Positions 33,205-42,219 of a DNA stretch of 64,000 bases are shown here, one piece after another. Each line of letters opens with the position of its first letter. Positions within the stretch are counted from its first letter, which is position 1. The DNA lies in the NCBI GenBank assembly GCA_017522105.1, contig JAFXAA010000007.1, positions 1 to 64,000 on the forward strand, given 5' to 3'. Origin of the DNA: Bacteroidales bacterium (lineage in GTDB: Bacteria; Bacteroidota; Bacteroidia; Bacteroidales; P3). A model generated the notes under the pieces. That model was not told the DNA's origin. It ran no database searches and saw only the letters and a program-made list of their open reading frames with translations. The translations under genes and the position numbers were made by a program.

Positions 33205-33434
33205 AACCGACAACACTTCAAGAAGAACTCGATGCCGCCCGCAAGCTGCTTGCCAGCTATCAGGACCTCGCCGTGGACCAAGAGGACGACGATGCATTCA
33301 TGGCTCGCGGCAACGGCTTCTGCGACCGCAAATACAGCGAGGACTTCATAGCGATGCAGGTGGCGCAAATCACCGCCCGCGTGGCCGACCTTGAGAGAAA
33401 GATACACGATAACAATAACAACCCGACATTATGA
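33201..33434 (+). CDS. small conserved-looking protein (77 aa)
   Basis: A 77-residue acidic, helical protein translated between the HAD phosphatase and the transporter with ATGA overlaps at both ends, which strongly argues that it is real. It has no signal peptide or membrane helix; the middle carries DQEDDDAFMARGNGFCDRKY. I do not recognise the family. The double coupling suggests it is made stoichiometrically with the transporter, but a direct role is inference. Confidence 0.8.
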   Translation: MKPTTLQEELDAARKLLASYQDLAVDQEDDDAFMARGNGFCDRKYSEDFIAMQVAQITARVADLERKIHDNNNNPTL

Positions 33435-34777
33435 AACAGCGCGAGAATTTCGGCTCAAAACTCGGCATAATCATGGCCACCGCCGGCTCGGCCCTCGGCC
33501 TGGGCAATATCTACCGCTTTCCCTGTGAGGCCGGCGCCAACGGCGGCGGTGCCTTTCTGATGGTCTATCTTGTTGTAGCACTGCTGGTAGGCACCCCCTT
33601 GATGCTGTCGGAGTTCATCATCGGGCGCCGCTCGCGCAGCAATCCAATAGGAGCCTTCCGCACCCTTGAAGGCAAAAAGAACAGCTGGATGGCCATCGGA
33701 TGGCTCGGCGTCATCTGCGCCTTCCTCATCCTGGCCTTCTACACCACCGTGGCTGGCTGGACGCTGGGCTACCTCGGCAAAGCCGCCGCCAACCACTTCG
33801 AAGGCAAAGACCTGCTTCAGATACAGGACCAGTTCGCATCCTTCACCACACATCCGTGGCTGCCGATAGTGTGCCAGCTCGCCTTCCTCGCCCTCACGGC
33901 CTTTGTGGTGGCACGCGGTGTCAAGGACGGCATCGAGAAATGGTCCAAGATACTCATGCCCATGCTATTGGTCATCATGGTGGTGCTCTGCGTCAAGTCG
34001 CTCACGCTCCCCGGCGCCGCCGAAGGCCTGCGCTTCTTCTTCAAACCCGACTTCTCTAAGATTGACGGCAATGTGCTCATCAGCGCCCTGGGCCAGAGCT
34101 TCTTCTCGCTCTCCATAGGCATGGGTGCCCTCATCACATACGGCTCCTACATAGGCTCCAAGGACAACATGGTCAGCAGCTCGGTGAGCGTCGTCCTAGC
34201 CGACACGCTGGTGGCCGTCCTCGCCGGCATCATCATCTTCCCCGCAGCCTTCTCGTTCGGCATCAAGCCCGAAGCCGGTGCGTCGCTGGTCTTCACCACC
34301 CTGCCTATGGTGTTCCAGCAGATGACCGGCGGCTACTTCTTCTGCCTGATATTCTTTGTGTTGCTTGTCATAGCCACGCTCACCTCCACCATATCGCTGC
34401 TTGAGGTCATCGTGGCTGCCGCTACCGAGGAGCTTCACCTCTCGCGCCCCAAGGCGGCGGTGCTGGGTTCGGTGGTGACGGCTGTCATCGGCCTGCTCGC
34501 CACACTCAGTTTCCGCTCGGGCAGCCCCCTGCACATCAACGGCAAGATATTCTTTGACCTGCTCGACAGCCTCACCGCGCTGTACCTCATGCCAATAGGC
34601 GGACTGCTGATAGTGCTCTTCGTAGGCTGGCGCATGAAGAAAGCCGATGCGCTCGACGAGCTCACCAATGGCGGCACGCTCCGCGTCGGCATCCGCAAGG
34701 TTATCTACTACCTCATACGCTACATGGCCCCGGTGGCCATAGCCGTCATCTTCGTCAGCCAGCTGCTGGGCAAATAG
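33431..34777 (+). CDS. sodium-dependent transporter, NSS/SNF family (448 aa)
   Basis: The N-terminal GIIMATAGSALGLGNIYRFPCEAGANGGGAF is the unwound TM1 region of the neurotransmitter:sodium symporter family, followed by about ten further helices. As in most bacterial members (448 aa, MhsT/LeuT-like) it should import an amino acid with sodium ions. The substrate is not evident. Its stop lies one base from that of the convergent barrel gene, with no terminator between. Confidence 0.94.
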   Translation: MKQRENFGSKLGIIMATAGSALGLGNIYRFPCEAGANGGGAFLMVYLVVALLVGTPLMLSEFIIGRRSRSNPIGAFRTLEGKKNSWMAIGWLGVICAFLILAFYTTVAGWTLGYLGKAAANHFEGKDLLQIQDQFASFTTHPWLPIVCQLAFLALTAFVVARGVKDGIEKWSKILMPMLLVIMVVLCVKSLTLPGAAEGLRFFFKPDFSKIDGNVLISALGQSFFSLSIGMGALITYGSYIGSKDNMVSSSVSVVLADTLVAVLAGIIIFPAAFSFGIKPEAGASLVFTTLPMVFQQMTGGYFFCLIFFVLLVIATLTSTISLLEVIVAAATEELHLSRPKAAVLGSVVTAVIGLLATLSFRSGSPLHINGKIFFDLLDSLTALYLMPIGGLLIVLFVGWRMKKADALDELTNGGTLRVGIRKVIYYLIRYMAPVAIAVIFVSQLLGK

Positions 34778-34778
34778 C

Positions 34779-36074
34779 CTACCGGCCGCTCATTGTCCAG
34801 TAGATACCGAATTTCAAGGGGTACAGTGGCTCAATACCCTTTTTGAAGAGCGACAAGGCAGCCGTCTGTACATAGAAGCCGAAGTTGCTGTACTGCACCG
34901 AAAGGCGTGCGTCGAGCGCAAAGGGTTTCATCTGCTTGCGCATCAGACGGTCGTTGGAAACAAGCTCCACGGCCTTGGTCTTGTACTGCTGACTTAGTAT
35001 TCCCACGATATTGATTCCCGGGATGGCCGACAAGCGAATACACACGCCGTCGTACTTCCACGGCTCGAAACTGAAGGTCACTGGCACCGTGATAGCCAAC
35101 GTATTGAAATAGGTGTTCCAGTTGTCGGGATCCAAAGTGCCGCCGGTCATTGTGATATTAGGCGTGGTTGTGGCAGCAAACTCCGTGCCGGTAAAGTTCA
35201 CCAGCGGTGAGTCGAAGTGATATAGGTTGCCATCAAGGCCGAGGCCGACATACATGCCAAACTTACGCCTGTTTATCACGGGCATGTCTATAGAAAAACC
35301 AGAATTCATAAAGTAGTAATTCAGCTCTGCGTCGCCGCTCGCATGGCCAAAGGGGTGGCTGCCCCAGTTGTTGAAGCCCCAGAAATAGTTGAGTTCCAAA
35401 TCACGGGCTGCTTCCGACCTGTTGCTTTCACGATATTCAATATGGCGTGACAGCACACTGTCTTCTCCGCGGTCTTTTAGCACCACCTTGCCGTTGTCTT
35501 GGACAGTAATTTTATTATTTAAATCCGTCATAGCAATACCGAGCTTCATGTCGGCACTGGGTAGCGAAATATATCCGTGGTCTTCGGCCTTGAAATCATA
35601 GGCAGTCAGCAACAGCGGTATCTCGCTGACGATACGTCCGTTGTCCGACGCGTGAAGAAGCACATATCCAGCCTTCAAGGTATCTTCTCCGTTGATCTTC
35701 GTAACCTTCACCCTGCCGGCATCTTCTGCACTGATGGTAAACTGGTTGTCACCGAGATCCATCGGGCCTACAAATTCCAACGAGGCGGCATCCTCAACGG
35801 TGAAGTGCGTTATCGGCGCGCTTGGGGACAGACGCAGCACCGCCTTGGTGGCTCCATCCATACGCATCACACCCTTCGCCACCATAGCCACAGGGGCGCT
35901 TGAATTGACTTCGAGCTCAGTGCCTTTGGCTGAGTCAATATAGACCTTCAGCTTTACGGAGCCTTCAATCTCTACAGTATGCACATCCTTGAAAGGCTGC
36001 ACCCTTACCTGCGCCATCAAAGCGCTGCTGAATGCCAGAGCCGCCATCAGCGGCAAGAATCCTTTGTTTTTCAT
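34779..36074 (-). CDS. DUF2807-like adhesin domain fused to an outer-membrane barrel (431 aa)
   Basis: Signal peptide ending SSALMAQ, then about 190 residues of short right-handed beta repeats (HTVEIEGSVKLKVYIDSAKGTELEV, LEFVGPMDLGDNQFTISAEDAGRVKV) like the DUF2807 putative auto-transporter adhesin head domain, and a C-terminal half of amphipathic strands ending IYWTMSGR, like an outer-membrane barrel. It is the last gene of the second ECF sigma unit and is probably its regulated target. The ATG at 36074 is preferred to one ten codons upstream, which overlaps the anti-sigma gene end. Confidence 0.82.
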   Translation of the reverse strand: MKNKGFLPLMAALAFSSALMAQVRVQPFKDVHTVEIEGSVKLKVYIDSAKGTELEVNSSAPVAMVAKGVMRMDGATKAVLRLSPSAPITHFTVEDAASLEFVGPMDLGDNQFTISAEDAGRVKVTKINGEDTLKAGYVLLHASDNGRIVSEIPLLLTAYDFKAEDHGYISLPSADMKLGIAMTDLNNKITVQDNGKVVLKDRGEDSVLSRHIEYRESNRSEAARDLELNYFWGFNNWGSHPFGHASGDAELNYYFMNSGFSIDMPVINRRKFGMYVGLGLDGNLYHFDSPLVNFTGTEFAATTTPNITMTGGTLDPDNWNTYFNTLAITVPVTFSFEPWKYDGVCIRLSAIPGINIVGILSQQYKTKAVELVSNDRLMRKQMKPFALDARLSVQYSNFGFYVQTAALSLFKKGIEPLYPLKFGIYWTMSGR

Positions 36075-36096
36075 AGCAGTATAATTATTATTGTTT

Positions 36097-36816
36097 TTAT
36101 TCATTCACAGCTACCAGTTCCGCCTCACGAGCCATAAAACGGCGGCGCACCCACTGTGCAAAATTCGTCTCGGCAGCCCAGTCCTTCAAATCCTCCGTCC
36201 ATGAGCGGCGGCTGTCGTCATATACTATCAAGTTGTTGGTGTACACCGTGTCCGGTGCCGATTCGTATACTATCAGGTTGTCTGTGTATATCACCTCAGC
36301 TGCAACAACAGATTCCTGTATCTCAATCTTATCTGTATGCTCAACAGCTTCAGCATTATCCTCTACCAAATCTGCCGTCAACTGTACATCTTTATGTATG
36401 GTTTCCCTGCTCTTAGACGGCTTCACATTATTCGAAATAACTATAGCGGTATCAGCCACCGGCACAAAAGTCTCTGTCCGCCGCACCTGCGCCACCTGCG
36501 ATACATGCGGTACAAGTGGTACCATTACCCCAGTCTCTTGCTTAATCAGCGTAACAGGTATAATCAGCGCCGCCACCACTGCAGCTGCAGCACTCCAGTG
36601 CAGCAACACCGGCCACAGTGGTTTTGTGTGTGAATGATACTTTATACTCTCATCGCGTTGCAGCCGCGGGGCCTCGTTATAGAGCGTCAACTCCATAACG
36701 GCTTCGGAGTGTTCCGCGAGCCAAGCCTCCACGGTCTTACGCTCCTCAGCCGTCAGTTCCTGCTCAGCATATCGCAGAAGCCAAAGTTCATAGTTACTGT
36801 CATCTATCGTTACCAT
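36097..36816 (-). CDS. putative anti-sigma factor (239 aa)
   Basis: The N-terminal 60 residues (YELWLLRYAEQELTAEERKTVEAWLAEH) resemble the cytosolic sigma-binding helices of anti-sigma factors of this phylum. A single membrane helix at about residues 73-93 (SAAAAVVAALIIPVTLI) is followed by a periplasmic region containing three copies of a TDNLIVYESAPD/TNNLIVYDDS-type segment. The gene overlaps the end of the sigma factor gene by 17 nt. No FecR domain is seen. It should hold the sigma factor until an envelope signal releases it. Confidence 0.82.
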   Translation of the reverse strand: MVTIDDSNYELWLLRYAEQELTAEERKTVEAWLAEHSEAVMELTLYNEAPRLQRDESIKYHSHTKPLWPVLLHWSAAAAVVAALIIPVTLIKQETGVMVPLVPHVSQVAQVRRTETFVPVADTAIVISNNVKPSKSRETIHKDVQLTADLVEDNAEAVEHTDKIEIQESVVAAEVIYTDNLIVYESAPDTVYTNNLIVYDDSRRSWTEDLKDWAAETNFAQWVRRRFMAREAELVAVNE

Positions 36817-37294
36817 AACCCATTGTTTTCAATTGTTTACGCATTGCCACCCTAGCACGGAACAGGTATACCTGCACCTGCTTGTCGCTCAGCGACAAAG
36901 TCTCCCCTATCTCGGCGTAGCTGTAGCCCTCCACGTCGCGCAGCTGCAGTATTGCCCGCTGCACCTCCGGCAACACGGCCAAACTTCTCTCTATTGCATC
37001 GCGCAGATCAAAGGCTTCGTCGGGCTGCTGCATAGGTTCGTCTGCCGGCTTTTCCGCATACCGCTGTTTCACGGCTTCGTGGCGGTAGCTCGACACCAGG
37101 CGTCGGTAGGCGGCGCCCATCAGGTAGCTTTTGCTCTTGGCGACGGCCACACTCTCATGGTGTCTCCAGAGCGAGGCAAAAGCCTCCTGCACAGCGTCTT
37201 CACAGTCTTCGCGCCGATAGCCGCAACGCACAGCAAAGCGCATTACGTCGTCGGCGCAAACCTCCACACAGCTGTTATATTCTTCCGTCGTCAT
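36800..37294 (-). CDS. ECF-type RNA polymerase sigma factor (164 aa)
   Basis: Region 2 spans residues 10-70 (DDVMRFAVRCGYRREDCEDAVQEAFASLWRHHES) and region 4 residues 105-160 (LPEVQRAILQLRDVEGYSYAEIGETLSLSDKQVQVYLFRAR) with the helix-turn-helix. Distinct in sequence from the sigma factor at 10568-11101. It is first in a unit with an anti-sigma factor and a barrel protein. Confidence 0.93.
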   Translation of the reverse strand: MTTEEYNSCVEVCADDVMRFAVRCGYRREDCEDAVQEAFASLWRHHESVAVAKSKSYLMGAAYRRLVSSYRHEAVKQRYAEKPADEPMQQPDEAFDLRDAIERSLAVLPEVQRAILQLRDVEGYSYAEIGETLSLSDKQVQVYLFRARVAMRKQLKTMGYGNDR

Positions 37295-37333
37295 CTGTAT
37301 AATAGTCGCACGACGGTGCCAATATACTACAGC

Positions 37334-37906
37334 CTAAGAAAAATAAAGGTGTTCTATCAGTATTTTCACGCCGAGCCCCACAAGCACCACGCCGGCTATG
37401 ATGTTGGCTGTGCGTTCAGGCACTGGTATGTTGCGCTTGCCCAGATAGATGCCCAGCATTGACACCATGAAGGTGACGGCACCGACAAGCGCCACCACCC
37501 ACAGCACAGTCCTCAGCGGCTTGTCAAGCCCGAGGCCTATGCCTACGGCCAGACCGTCGATGCTTGTGGCCACGCCAAGGAGGAAGAACGTGCCCACATT
37601 CAGCTGTTTATACTTTGCGGCATTCTCCTCTTCTTCGTTACGGATGCCCTCCACTACCATCTTGCCACCCACTATGGCCAGAAGGCCGAAGGCAACCCAA
37701 TGGTCCACGGCCTCGATGAAAGAGCGCGCCACGTCGCCCACGATGGCCCCCACCAGCGGGAAAGCGAACTGGCAAAAGCCGAGTATGAGGGCCATCAGCA
37801 GGCCCTGTTTGTACGCCAGCTTGCTGCGGAAAGCCGTGGTGGCCGATACCACCAGCGTGTCAACGCAGAGGGCGAAAGACAATACCAATGCTTCAATAAA
37901 ACTCAT
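37334..37906 (-). CDS. mntP: manganese efflux pump MntP family
   Basis: A 190-residue, six-helix membrane protein. Conserved acidic membrane motifs CVDTLVVSATTAF at residues 14-26 and TSIDGLAVGIGLGL near residue 113 match MntP, which exports Mn2+. Its ATG overlap with the ATP-grasp gene stop couples the two. No Mn riboswitch (yybP-ykoY) is apparent upstream, which is inside the preceding gene. Confidence 0.92.
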   Translation of the reverse strand: MSFIEALVLSFALCVDTLVVSATTAFRSKLAYKQGLLMALILGFCQFAFPLVGAIVGDVARSFIEAVDHWVAFGLLAIVGGKMVVEGIRNEEEENAAKYKQLNVGTFFLLGVATSIDGLAVGIGLGLDKPLRTVLWVVALVGAVTFMVSMLGIYLGKRNIPVPERTANIIAGVVLVGLGVKILIEHLYFS

Positions 37907-38751
37907 AACTCATTACTGACTCTTATTCTCTCATGCGCCACCATGCCCATGGTGTGGCGGACGTTCATCTCCGCCACATGCACGCTGCCGTCGGCGCATA
38001 CCATCAAGTCCACGCCCAGCGGCCCATGGTAGCGTGGCCACACGTTGGCGTTGAGCCACGGCTCTATACGCTCACGTGCCTGCCGCAACGGGAAGGCGGC
38101 CTCGATCTGCCCGTCGGTCCAGCGGACATTCTCCTTGTACACGCCGCTGCCCGTCTTGAAGTAGCTGTAGCCGAAGAAGGTGCCGTTCATGTATTCCAGC
38201 GCCACGTCTGCCACGACCTCGCGGCGGGGCTCTGCAACAACGCACCGCTGTGCCGCCACGGTCTTCTTCAACCAGTCGCTGTCTATCGGCGTCAGCCTGC
38301 CGTGCACCCACCGCAGCCCTCGCCCTGCCCCGCTCCAAGGGGCTTTCATCACCCAGTGTTCACGCTCGCCCAGCAGCGCCTCCATCTCCTCTGCAGAGTG
38401 CACCTCACGGCAGTCGGGCTGCAGCGGCAGCACGGTGGTGCGGTGCTGCAGTTCGCGTATGGTGGCGAGCTCCTCGTCAGAGGGCAGCAAACACTCAGGG
38501 GCTCCGCGTTTCAGCAACTCGTGCTTCACCACGGCGTTCCAGCCCCATGCCACAATAGTGGAGAGAGGAGAGTGGTGAGAGAGCACATCGCCCACATCGT
38601 AGACGCTGCAACACGTAGCCTCCGGGTAGAGCGCCTGCATCAACCCCGCGTCGCGGCGGGCGAAGTCCACGGCCGACCGCGGCGGTACATAATGAGCACG
38701 ACCTTTGGCCATGCAAAGGTCGTGCTCAGGGTTGAAGATGCAGAGGTGCAT
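37903..38751 (-). CDS. ATP-grasp-like protein of unknown substrate (282 aa)
   Basis: The N-terminus MHLCIFNPEHDLCMAKG is distinctive. The C-terminal two thirds look like an ATP-grasp fold: HWVMKAPWSGAGRGLRWV near residue 130 (ATP-binding Lys and glycine loop) and GPLGVDLMVCADGSVHVAEMNVRHTMGM near 243 (metal-binding Glu and Asn). A ligase or carboxylate-amine activating reaction is likely but the substrate is unknown. It sits between serA and mntP, 10 nt from serA's end, coupled to mntP by ATGA. A family limited mainly to Bacteroidales, to my recollection. Confidence 0.78.
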   Translation of the reverse strand: MHLCIFNPEHDLCMAKGRAHYVPPRSAVDFARRDAGLMQALYPEATCCSVYDVGDVLSHHSPLSTIVAWGWNAVVKHELLKRGAPECLLPSDEELATIRELQHRTTVLPLQPDCREVHSAEEMEALLGEREHWVMKAPWSGAGRGLRWVHGRLTPIDSDWLKKTVAAQRCVVAEPRREVVADVALEYMNGTFFGYSYFKTGSGVYKENVRWTDGQIEAAFPLRQARERIEPWLNANVWPRYHGPLGVDLMVCADGSVHVAEMNVRHTMGMVAHERIRVSNEL

Positions 38752-38761
38752 CTGTGCTTTC

Positions 38762-39682
38762 TTATTTGTTGACCTGGAACTTCTTGTTGCCGGTCTTGAA
38801 GAAGTCGGCTATCTGGTTGGCGGCGGCGAGGCCGGCGTTGATGTTGGCTTCCTCGGTCTGGGCACCCATCTTCTTGGGGGTGGCGAAGTAGCGACCCTCG
38901 AAGGCCTTGAAGTCGGCATCGGCATCGGGCATGATGTCGGTGATGTACTTCAGGTCGGTGCGCTCGGCCATCAGCTTGAGCAGTTCGGGCTCGTTGATGA
39001 CTTCCTTGCGGGCGCTGTTGATGAGGATGCCGCCCTTGTGCATCTTGTTGACCAGGGCGTAGTTGATGCTCTGCTTGGTCTCGGCGGTGGCGGGGATGTG
39101 CAGGGAGACGATGTCGCAGGTCTCGAAGAGGGCATCCTGGCTGGCGACGGCCTTGGCCATGGCGCTGGAGTTGATCTGCTCGGCGCTCAGGAAAGCGTCG
39201 TAGGCGTAGACATCCATGCCGAAGCCCTTGGCGATGCGGGCCACATTGCGTCCCACGTTGCCGAAGGCGAGGATACCAAGCTTCTTGCCCATCAGCTCGC
39301 TGCCGCTCTTGCCGTTGTAGAAGTTGCGGACGGCATAGACGAGCAGACCCATGACCAACTCGGCCACAGCGTTGCTGTTCTGGCCGGGGGTGTTCATGGC
39401 GACGATCTTGCGGGCGGTGCAAGCCTCGAGGTCGAGGTTGTCGTAGCCGGCGCCGGCGCGCACAACGATCTTCAGGTTCTTGGCGTGGTCGATGACCTCT
39501 TTGGTCACCTTGTCGGAGCGGACGATGAGGGCGTCGGCATCGGCAACGGCCTTGTAAAGGTCGTTCACGTCGGTATATTTCTCAAGGAGGGCAAACTGGT
39601 AGCCGTTCTCCTCGACAATCTTCTTGATACCGTCAACAGCCACTTTGGCAAACGGTTTCTCGGTAGCAACTAAAACTTTCAT
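38762..39682 (-). CDS. serA: D-3-phosphoglycerate dehydrogenase
   Basis: The first committed enzyme of serine synthesis, oxidising 3-phosphoglycerate with NAD+. At 306 residues it is the short form without ACT or ASB regulatory domains. Visible are the substrate region RAGAGYDNLDLEACTARKI (about 75-93), the NAD loop GILAFGNVGRNVARIAKGFGM (near 143-163) and a C-terminal catalytic region. The ATG at 39682 begins at the conserved MKVLVATEKPF; the frame stays open for 32 codons upstream, considered below. It follows serC across a hairpin. Confidence 0.93.
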   Translation of the reverse strand: MKVLVATEKPFAKVAVDGIKKIVEENGYQFALLEKYTDVNDLYKAVADADALIVRSDKVTKEVIDHAKNLKIVVRAGAGYDNLDLEACTARKIVAMNTPGQNSNAVAELVMGLLVYAVRNFYNGKSGSELMGKKLGILAFGNVGRNVARIAKGFGMDVYAYDAFLSAEQINSSAMAKAVASQDALFETCDIVSLHIPATAETKQSINYALVNKMHKGGILINSARKEVINEPELLKLMAERTDLKYITDIMPDADADFKAFEGRYFATPKKMGAQTEEANINAGLAAANQIADFFKTGNKKFQVNK

Positions 39683-39792
39683 CTTTGGATAAATCTTTAT
39701 TTCATCGGAGAAGACACAGGTAGGCTCCTTGCGGAGTTTCTTCTCGTAGCCATGCCTTACGTCGTCTCTGATTTCCATGTTATTTTATATTT

Positions 39793-39855
39793 CAATCAGA
39801 ACTAAAAGAACCGTCAGAAGCAACGATGCTCTTTTTGTTCTTTTAGTTCTGATTG
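39793..39855. promoter_or_regulatory. 19-bp perfect inverted repeat between serC and serA
   Basis: CAATCAGAACTAAAAGAAC (39793-39811) and its exact complement (39837-39855) enclose 25 nt. It starts 12 nt below the serC stop on the minus strand and would form a stable hairpin in the serC-serA mRNA. It could be a terminator-like attenuator, an mRNA-stability element or an operator. No T run follows on the minus strand beyond ATATAAAATA, so simple termination is unlikely. Confidence 0.75.
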
Positions 39856-39867
39856 AGCTTTAAACTC

Positions 39868-40983
39868 TTACTTGTTGGCTTTCTCGAAGTCCTGCATGCA
39901 CTGGACGAGAGCCTCGACGGCCTCGACGGGGCAAGCGTTGTAGAGGCTGGCGCGGAAGCCGCCCACCGAGCGGTGGCCCTTGATGCCGACCATGCCGCGC
40001 TCCTTGGCGAAGGCCATGAAGGCGTCCTGCAGGTTCTCGCGGCCCTCGGCCATCACCCAGCAGTGGTTCATGATCGAGCGGTCCTCCTTCTCGGCGGTGC
40101 CACGGAACATGCTATTGCGGTCGATCTCCTCGTAGAGCATCTTGCTCTTCTTGAGGTTGATCTTCTCCATCTCGGCGACGCCGCCGATGGTGTTCTTAAC
40201 CCACTTCAGGGTCTCGTGCATGACGAAGATGGCGCTCACCGGAGGAGTGTTGAACATGGAGATGTTCTTGGCCTCTTCGGCGGCGTGGGTGCGGAAGTCC
40301 ACCATGGTGGGCAGGGGGTTCATGTACTGGCGGTCGGTGATCTTGCCGAGGATGTCCTTGCGGACGATGTAGAAGGTGACACCGGCAGGGCCGACGTTCT
40401 TCTGGGCACCACCGTAGATGAGACCGTACTTCTTCACGTCAACGGGGCGGCTCATGATGTCGGAGCTCATGTCGGCCACGAGCATGACGTTGTTGATCTC
40501 GTTGGCGGCGAAGTCCTTGCGGATCTCGGTGCCGTAGATGGTGTTGTTGGTGGTGATGTGGAAGTAGTCGGCGTCGGCGGGGACGGTCCAACCCTTCGGG
40601 ATGTAGCTGTAGGTCTTGTCCTCGCTGCTGGCCACGATCACGGTCTCGCCGAAGTTCTTGGCCTCTTTGGCGGCCTTCTTGGCCCAGACGCCGGTCTGGA
40701 GGTAGGCGGCCTTCTTGTTCAGCAGGTTGGCGGGCACATCCATGAAGCCTGTGCTGGCGCCGCCGCCGAGGAAGAGGATCTCGTACTCAGCGGGGATGCC
40801 GAGCAGGTCGCGCCAGAGCTGGCGGGTCTCTTCCATGGTGCGCTCCCAACCCGGAGTGCGGTGGCTGATTTCGAGCAGACCGATACCGGTGTTGTCGAAG
40901 TCGCGGATAGCGGCGATCGTGCTTTCGATGGCCTCTTTCGGCAGGACACAAGGACCTGCGTTGAAGTTATAAGCTGTTTTCAT
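39868..40983 (-). CDS. serC: phosphoserine aminotransferase
   Basis: A 371-residue PLP enzyme converting 3-phosphohydroxypyruvate to phosphoserine. It starts YNFNAGPCVLPKEA, has LGGGASTGFMDVPANLL near residue 75, and the PLP lysine in YGGAQKNVGPAGV near 190. The gene has its own promoter and precedes serA, the preceding enzyme in the pathway. It may also serve pyridoxal phosphate synthesis (4-phosphohydroxythreonine). Confidence 0.96.
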   Translation of the reverse strand: MKTAYNFNAGPCVLPKEAIESTIAAIRDFDNTGIGLLEISHRTPGWERTMEETRQLWRDLLGIPAEYEILFLGGGASTGFMDVPANLLNKKAAYLQTGVWAKKAAKEAKNFGETVIVASSEDKTYSYIPKGWTVPADADYFHITTNNTIYGTEIRKDFAANEINNVMLVADMSSDIMSRPVDVKKYGLIYGGAQKNVGPAGVTFYIVRKDILGKITDRQYMNPLPTMVDFRTHAAEEAKNISMFNTPPVSAIFVMHETLKWVKNTIGGVAEMEKINLKKSKMLYEEIDRNSMFRGTAEKEDRSIMNHCWVMAEGRENLQDAFMAFAKERGMVGIKGHRSVGGFRASLYNACPVEAVEALVQCMQDFEKANK

Positions 40984-41052
40984 CTGTTTGTTTTTATTTA
41001 AGTTGTTTATTTATAAATTATTAACATCTTTGTACCCCTAAGGGCACAAGGG

Positions 41053-41082
41053 CAAAGATACAAAATAAAAACAATATGCAAA
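41053..41082 (-). promoter_or_regulatory. Bacteroidota-type promoter for serC
   Basis: On the minus strand TTTG at 41082-41079, 18-nt spacer, TATCTTTG at 41060-41053; the spacer is slightly short. The leader of about 60 nt includes CCCTTGTGCCCTTAGGGG, able to form a small hairpin. Confidence 0.7.
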
Positions 41083-41223
41083 AAAATATTTTCTCCCCGC
41101 AGCCCCACCTTCACCCGTCCTAACCCCCTACTAACCCGCATGACAACCCCGCACAATTCCCTCCCCGAGCCCCATGCCCCACAGATGAAAATACAAAATT
41201 CCAAACTCGCCCTCCCCTCGCCT

Positions 41224-41325
41224 CCCCTACGGAGCCCCTACGGCATTTCTTCAGTAGTTCTTCAGTAGTTCTTCAGTCAAACACTGAAGAACTACTGAAG
41301 AAATGCCGTAGGGGCTCCGTAGGGG
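41224..41325. repeat. TTCTTCAGTAG hairpin element, complete copy
   Basis: A perfect 43-bp inverted repeat (41224-41266 and 41283-41325), arms built of CCCCTACGGAG units, CGGCATTTCTTCAGT and AGTTCTTCAGT. The 16-nt centre holds one extra AGTTCTTCAGT unit, so the arms are unequal by one unit. It lies in the 470-bp gap between serC and tpiA, where I see no gene. Confidence 0.9.
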
Positions 41326-41453
41326 GGCCGTACCGGCTGCGATGCAAAATGTGTGCTTTATTTTATTTCGTGGCGGCCGACATACAATATTTTCGCGGTT
41401 CTTGCGTTATGACATAAAAATTTGTATTTACTTTAATACTTAAAAACACCGTT

Positions 41454-42215
41454 ATGAGAAAACATATTGTTGCCGGCAACTGGAAGATGAACCTCACCTT
41501 CACGGAGGCCGATGAACTGCTCGACGAGCTGATGAGCGAGCTTGAGAAAGTTGAACTGCCGCGTGACACACAGGTGATTGTGTGCCCGCCGTTCCCCTAC
41601 ATCGAGATGGCCAGCGACTACGCCAACGACAGCTACTTTGCCGTGGGCGCGCAGAATGTGAGCGACAAGGAGAAGGGCGCCTACACCGGCGAGGTGAGCG
41701 CCGAGATGCTTGAGAGCTGCGAGATAGACTACTGCATCGTGGGCCATTCGGAGCGCCGCGCCTACTACGGCGAGACCGACGCCCTGGTGGCCGCCAAGGT
41801 GGACCAGCTTCTGGCCCACAGTCTGAAGCCCATCGTGTGCGTCGGCGAGGTGCTTGAGGAGCGCGAGGCCGGCAAGCAGCTGGATGTGGTGAAGAAGCAG
41901 GTCGAAGGCGGATTGTTCCACCTGACGGCGGAGCAGATGCAGCAGGTGGTGATAGCCTACGAACCCGTGTGGGCCATAGGCACCGGCAAGACCGCCACGC
42001 CCGAGCAGGCGCAGGAAATACACGCCCACATACGTTCGCTGCTGGCAGCGAAGTACGGCAAGGCTGTGGCCGACGAAATCAGCATCCTCTACGGCGGCAG
42101 CTGCAAGCCCTCAAACGCCAAGGAACTCTTCGCCAAGCCCGACATCGACGGCGGCCTCATAGGCGGCGCTTCGCTGAAGGCTCAGGACTTCATGGGCATT
42201 GTGACGGCGTTCTAA
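41454..42215 (+). CDS. tpiA: triosephosphate isomerase
   Basis: A 253-residue glycolytic enzyme interconverting dihydroxyacetone phosphate and glyceraldehyde 3-phosphate. AGNWKMN at residues 6-12 includes the catalytic Lys, IVGHSERR near residue 97 the catalytic His, [14 protein letters not shown] near 168 the catalytic Glu and loop 6, and [11 protein letters not shown] near 212 the phosphate loop. Unexceptional in length and content. Confidence 0.97.
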   Translation: MRKHIVAGNWKMNLTFTEADELLDELMSELEKVELPRDTQVIVCPPFPYIEMASDYANDSYFAVGAQNVSDKEKGAYTGEVSAEMLESCEIDYCIVGHSERRAYYGETDALVAAKVDQLLAHSLKPIVCVGEVLEEREAGKQLDVVKKQVEGGLFHLTAEQMQQVVIAYEPVWAIGTGKTATPEQAQEIHAHIRSLLAAKYGKAVADEISILYGGSCKPSNAKELFAKPDIDGGLIGGASLKAQDFMGIVTAF

Positions 42216-42219
42216 CATT

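Noticed and set aside
39683..39778. 32-codon upstream extension of serA, possibly a longer N-terminus or leader peptide
   Set aside because: Short-form SerA proteins start at the conserved VLVATEKPF segment. The extension has no recognisable feature, though a leader peptide cannot be excluded.
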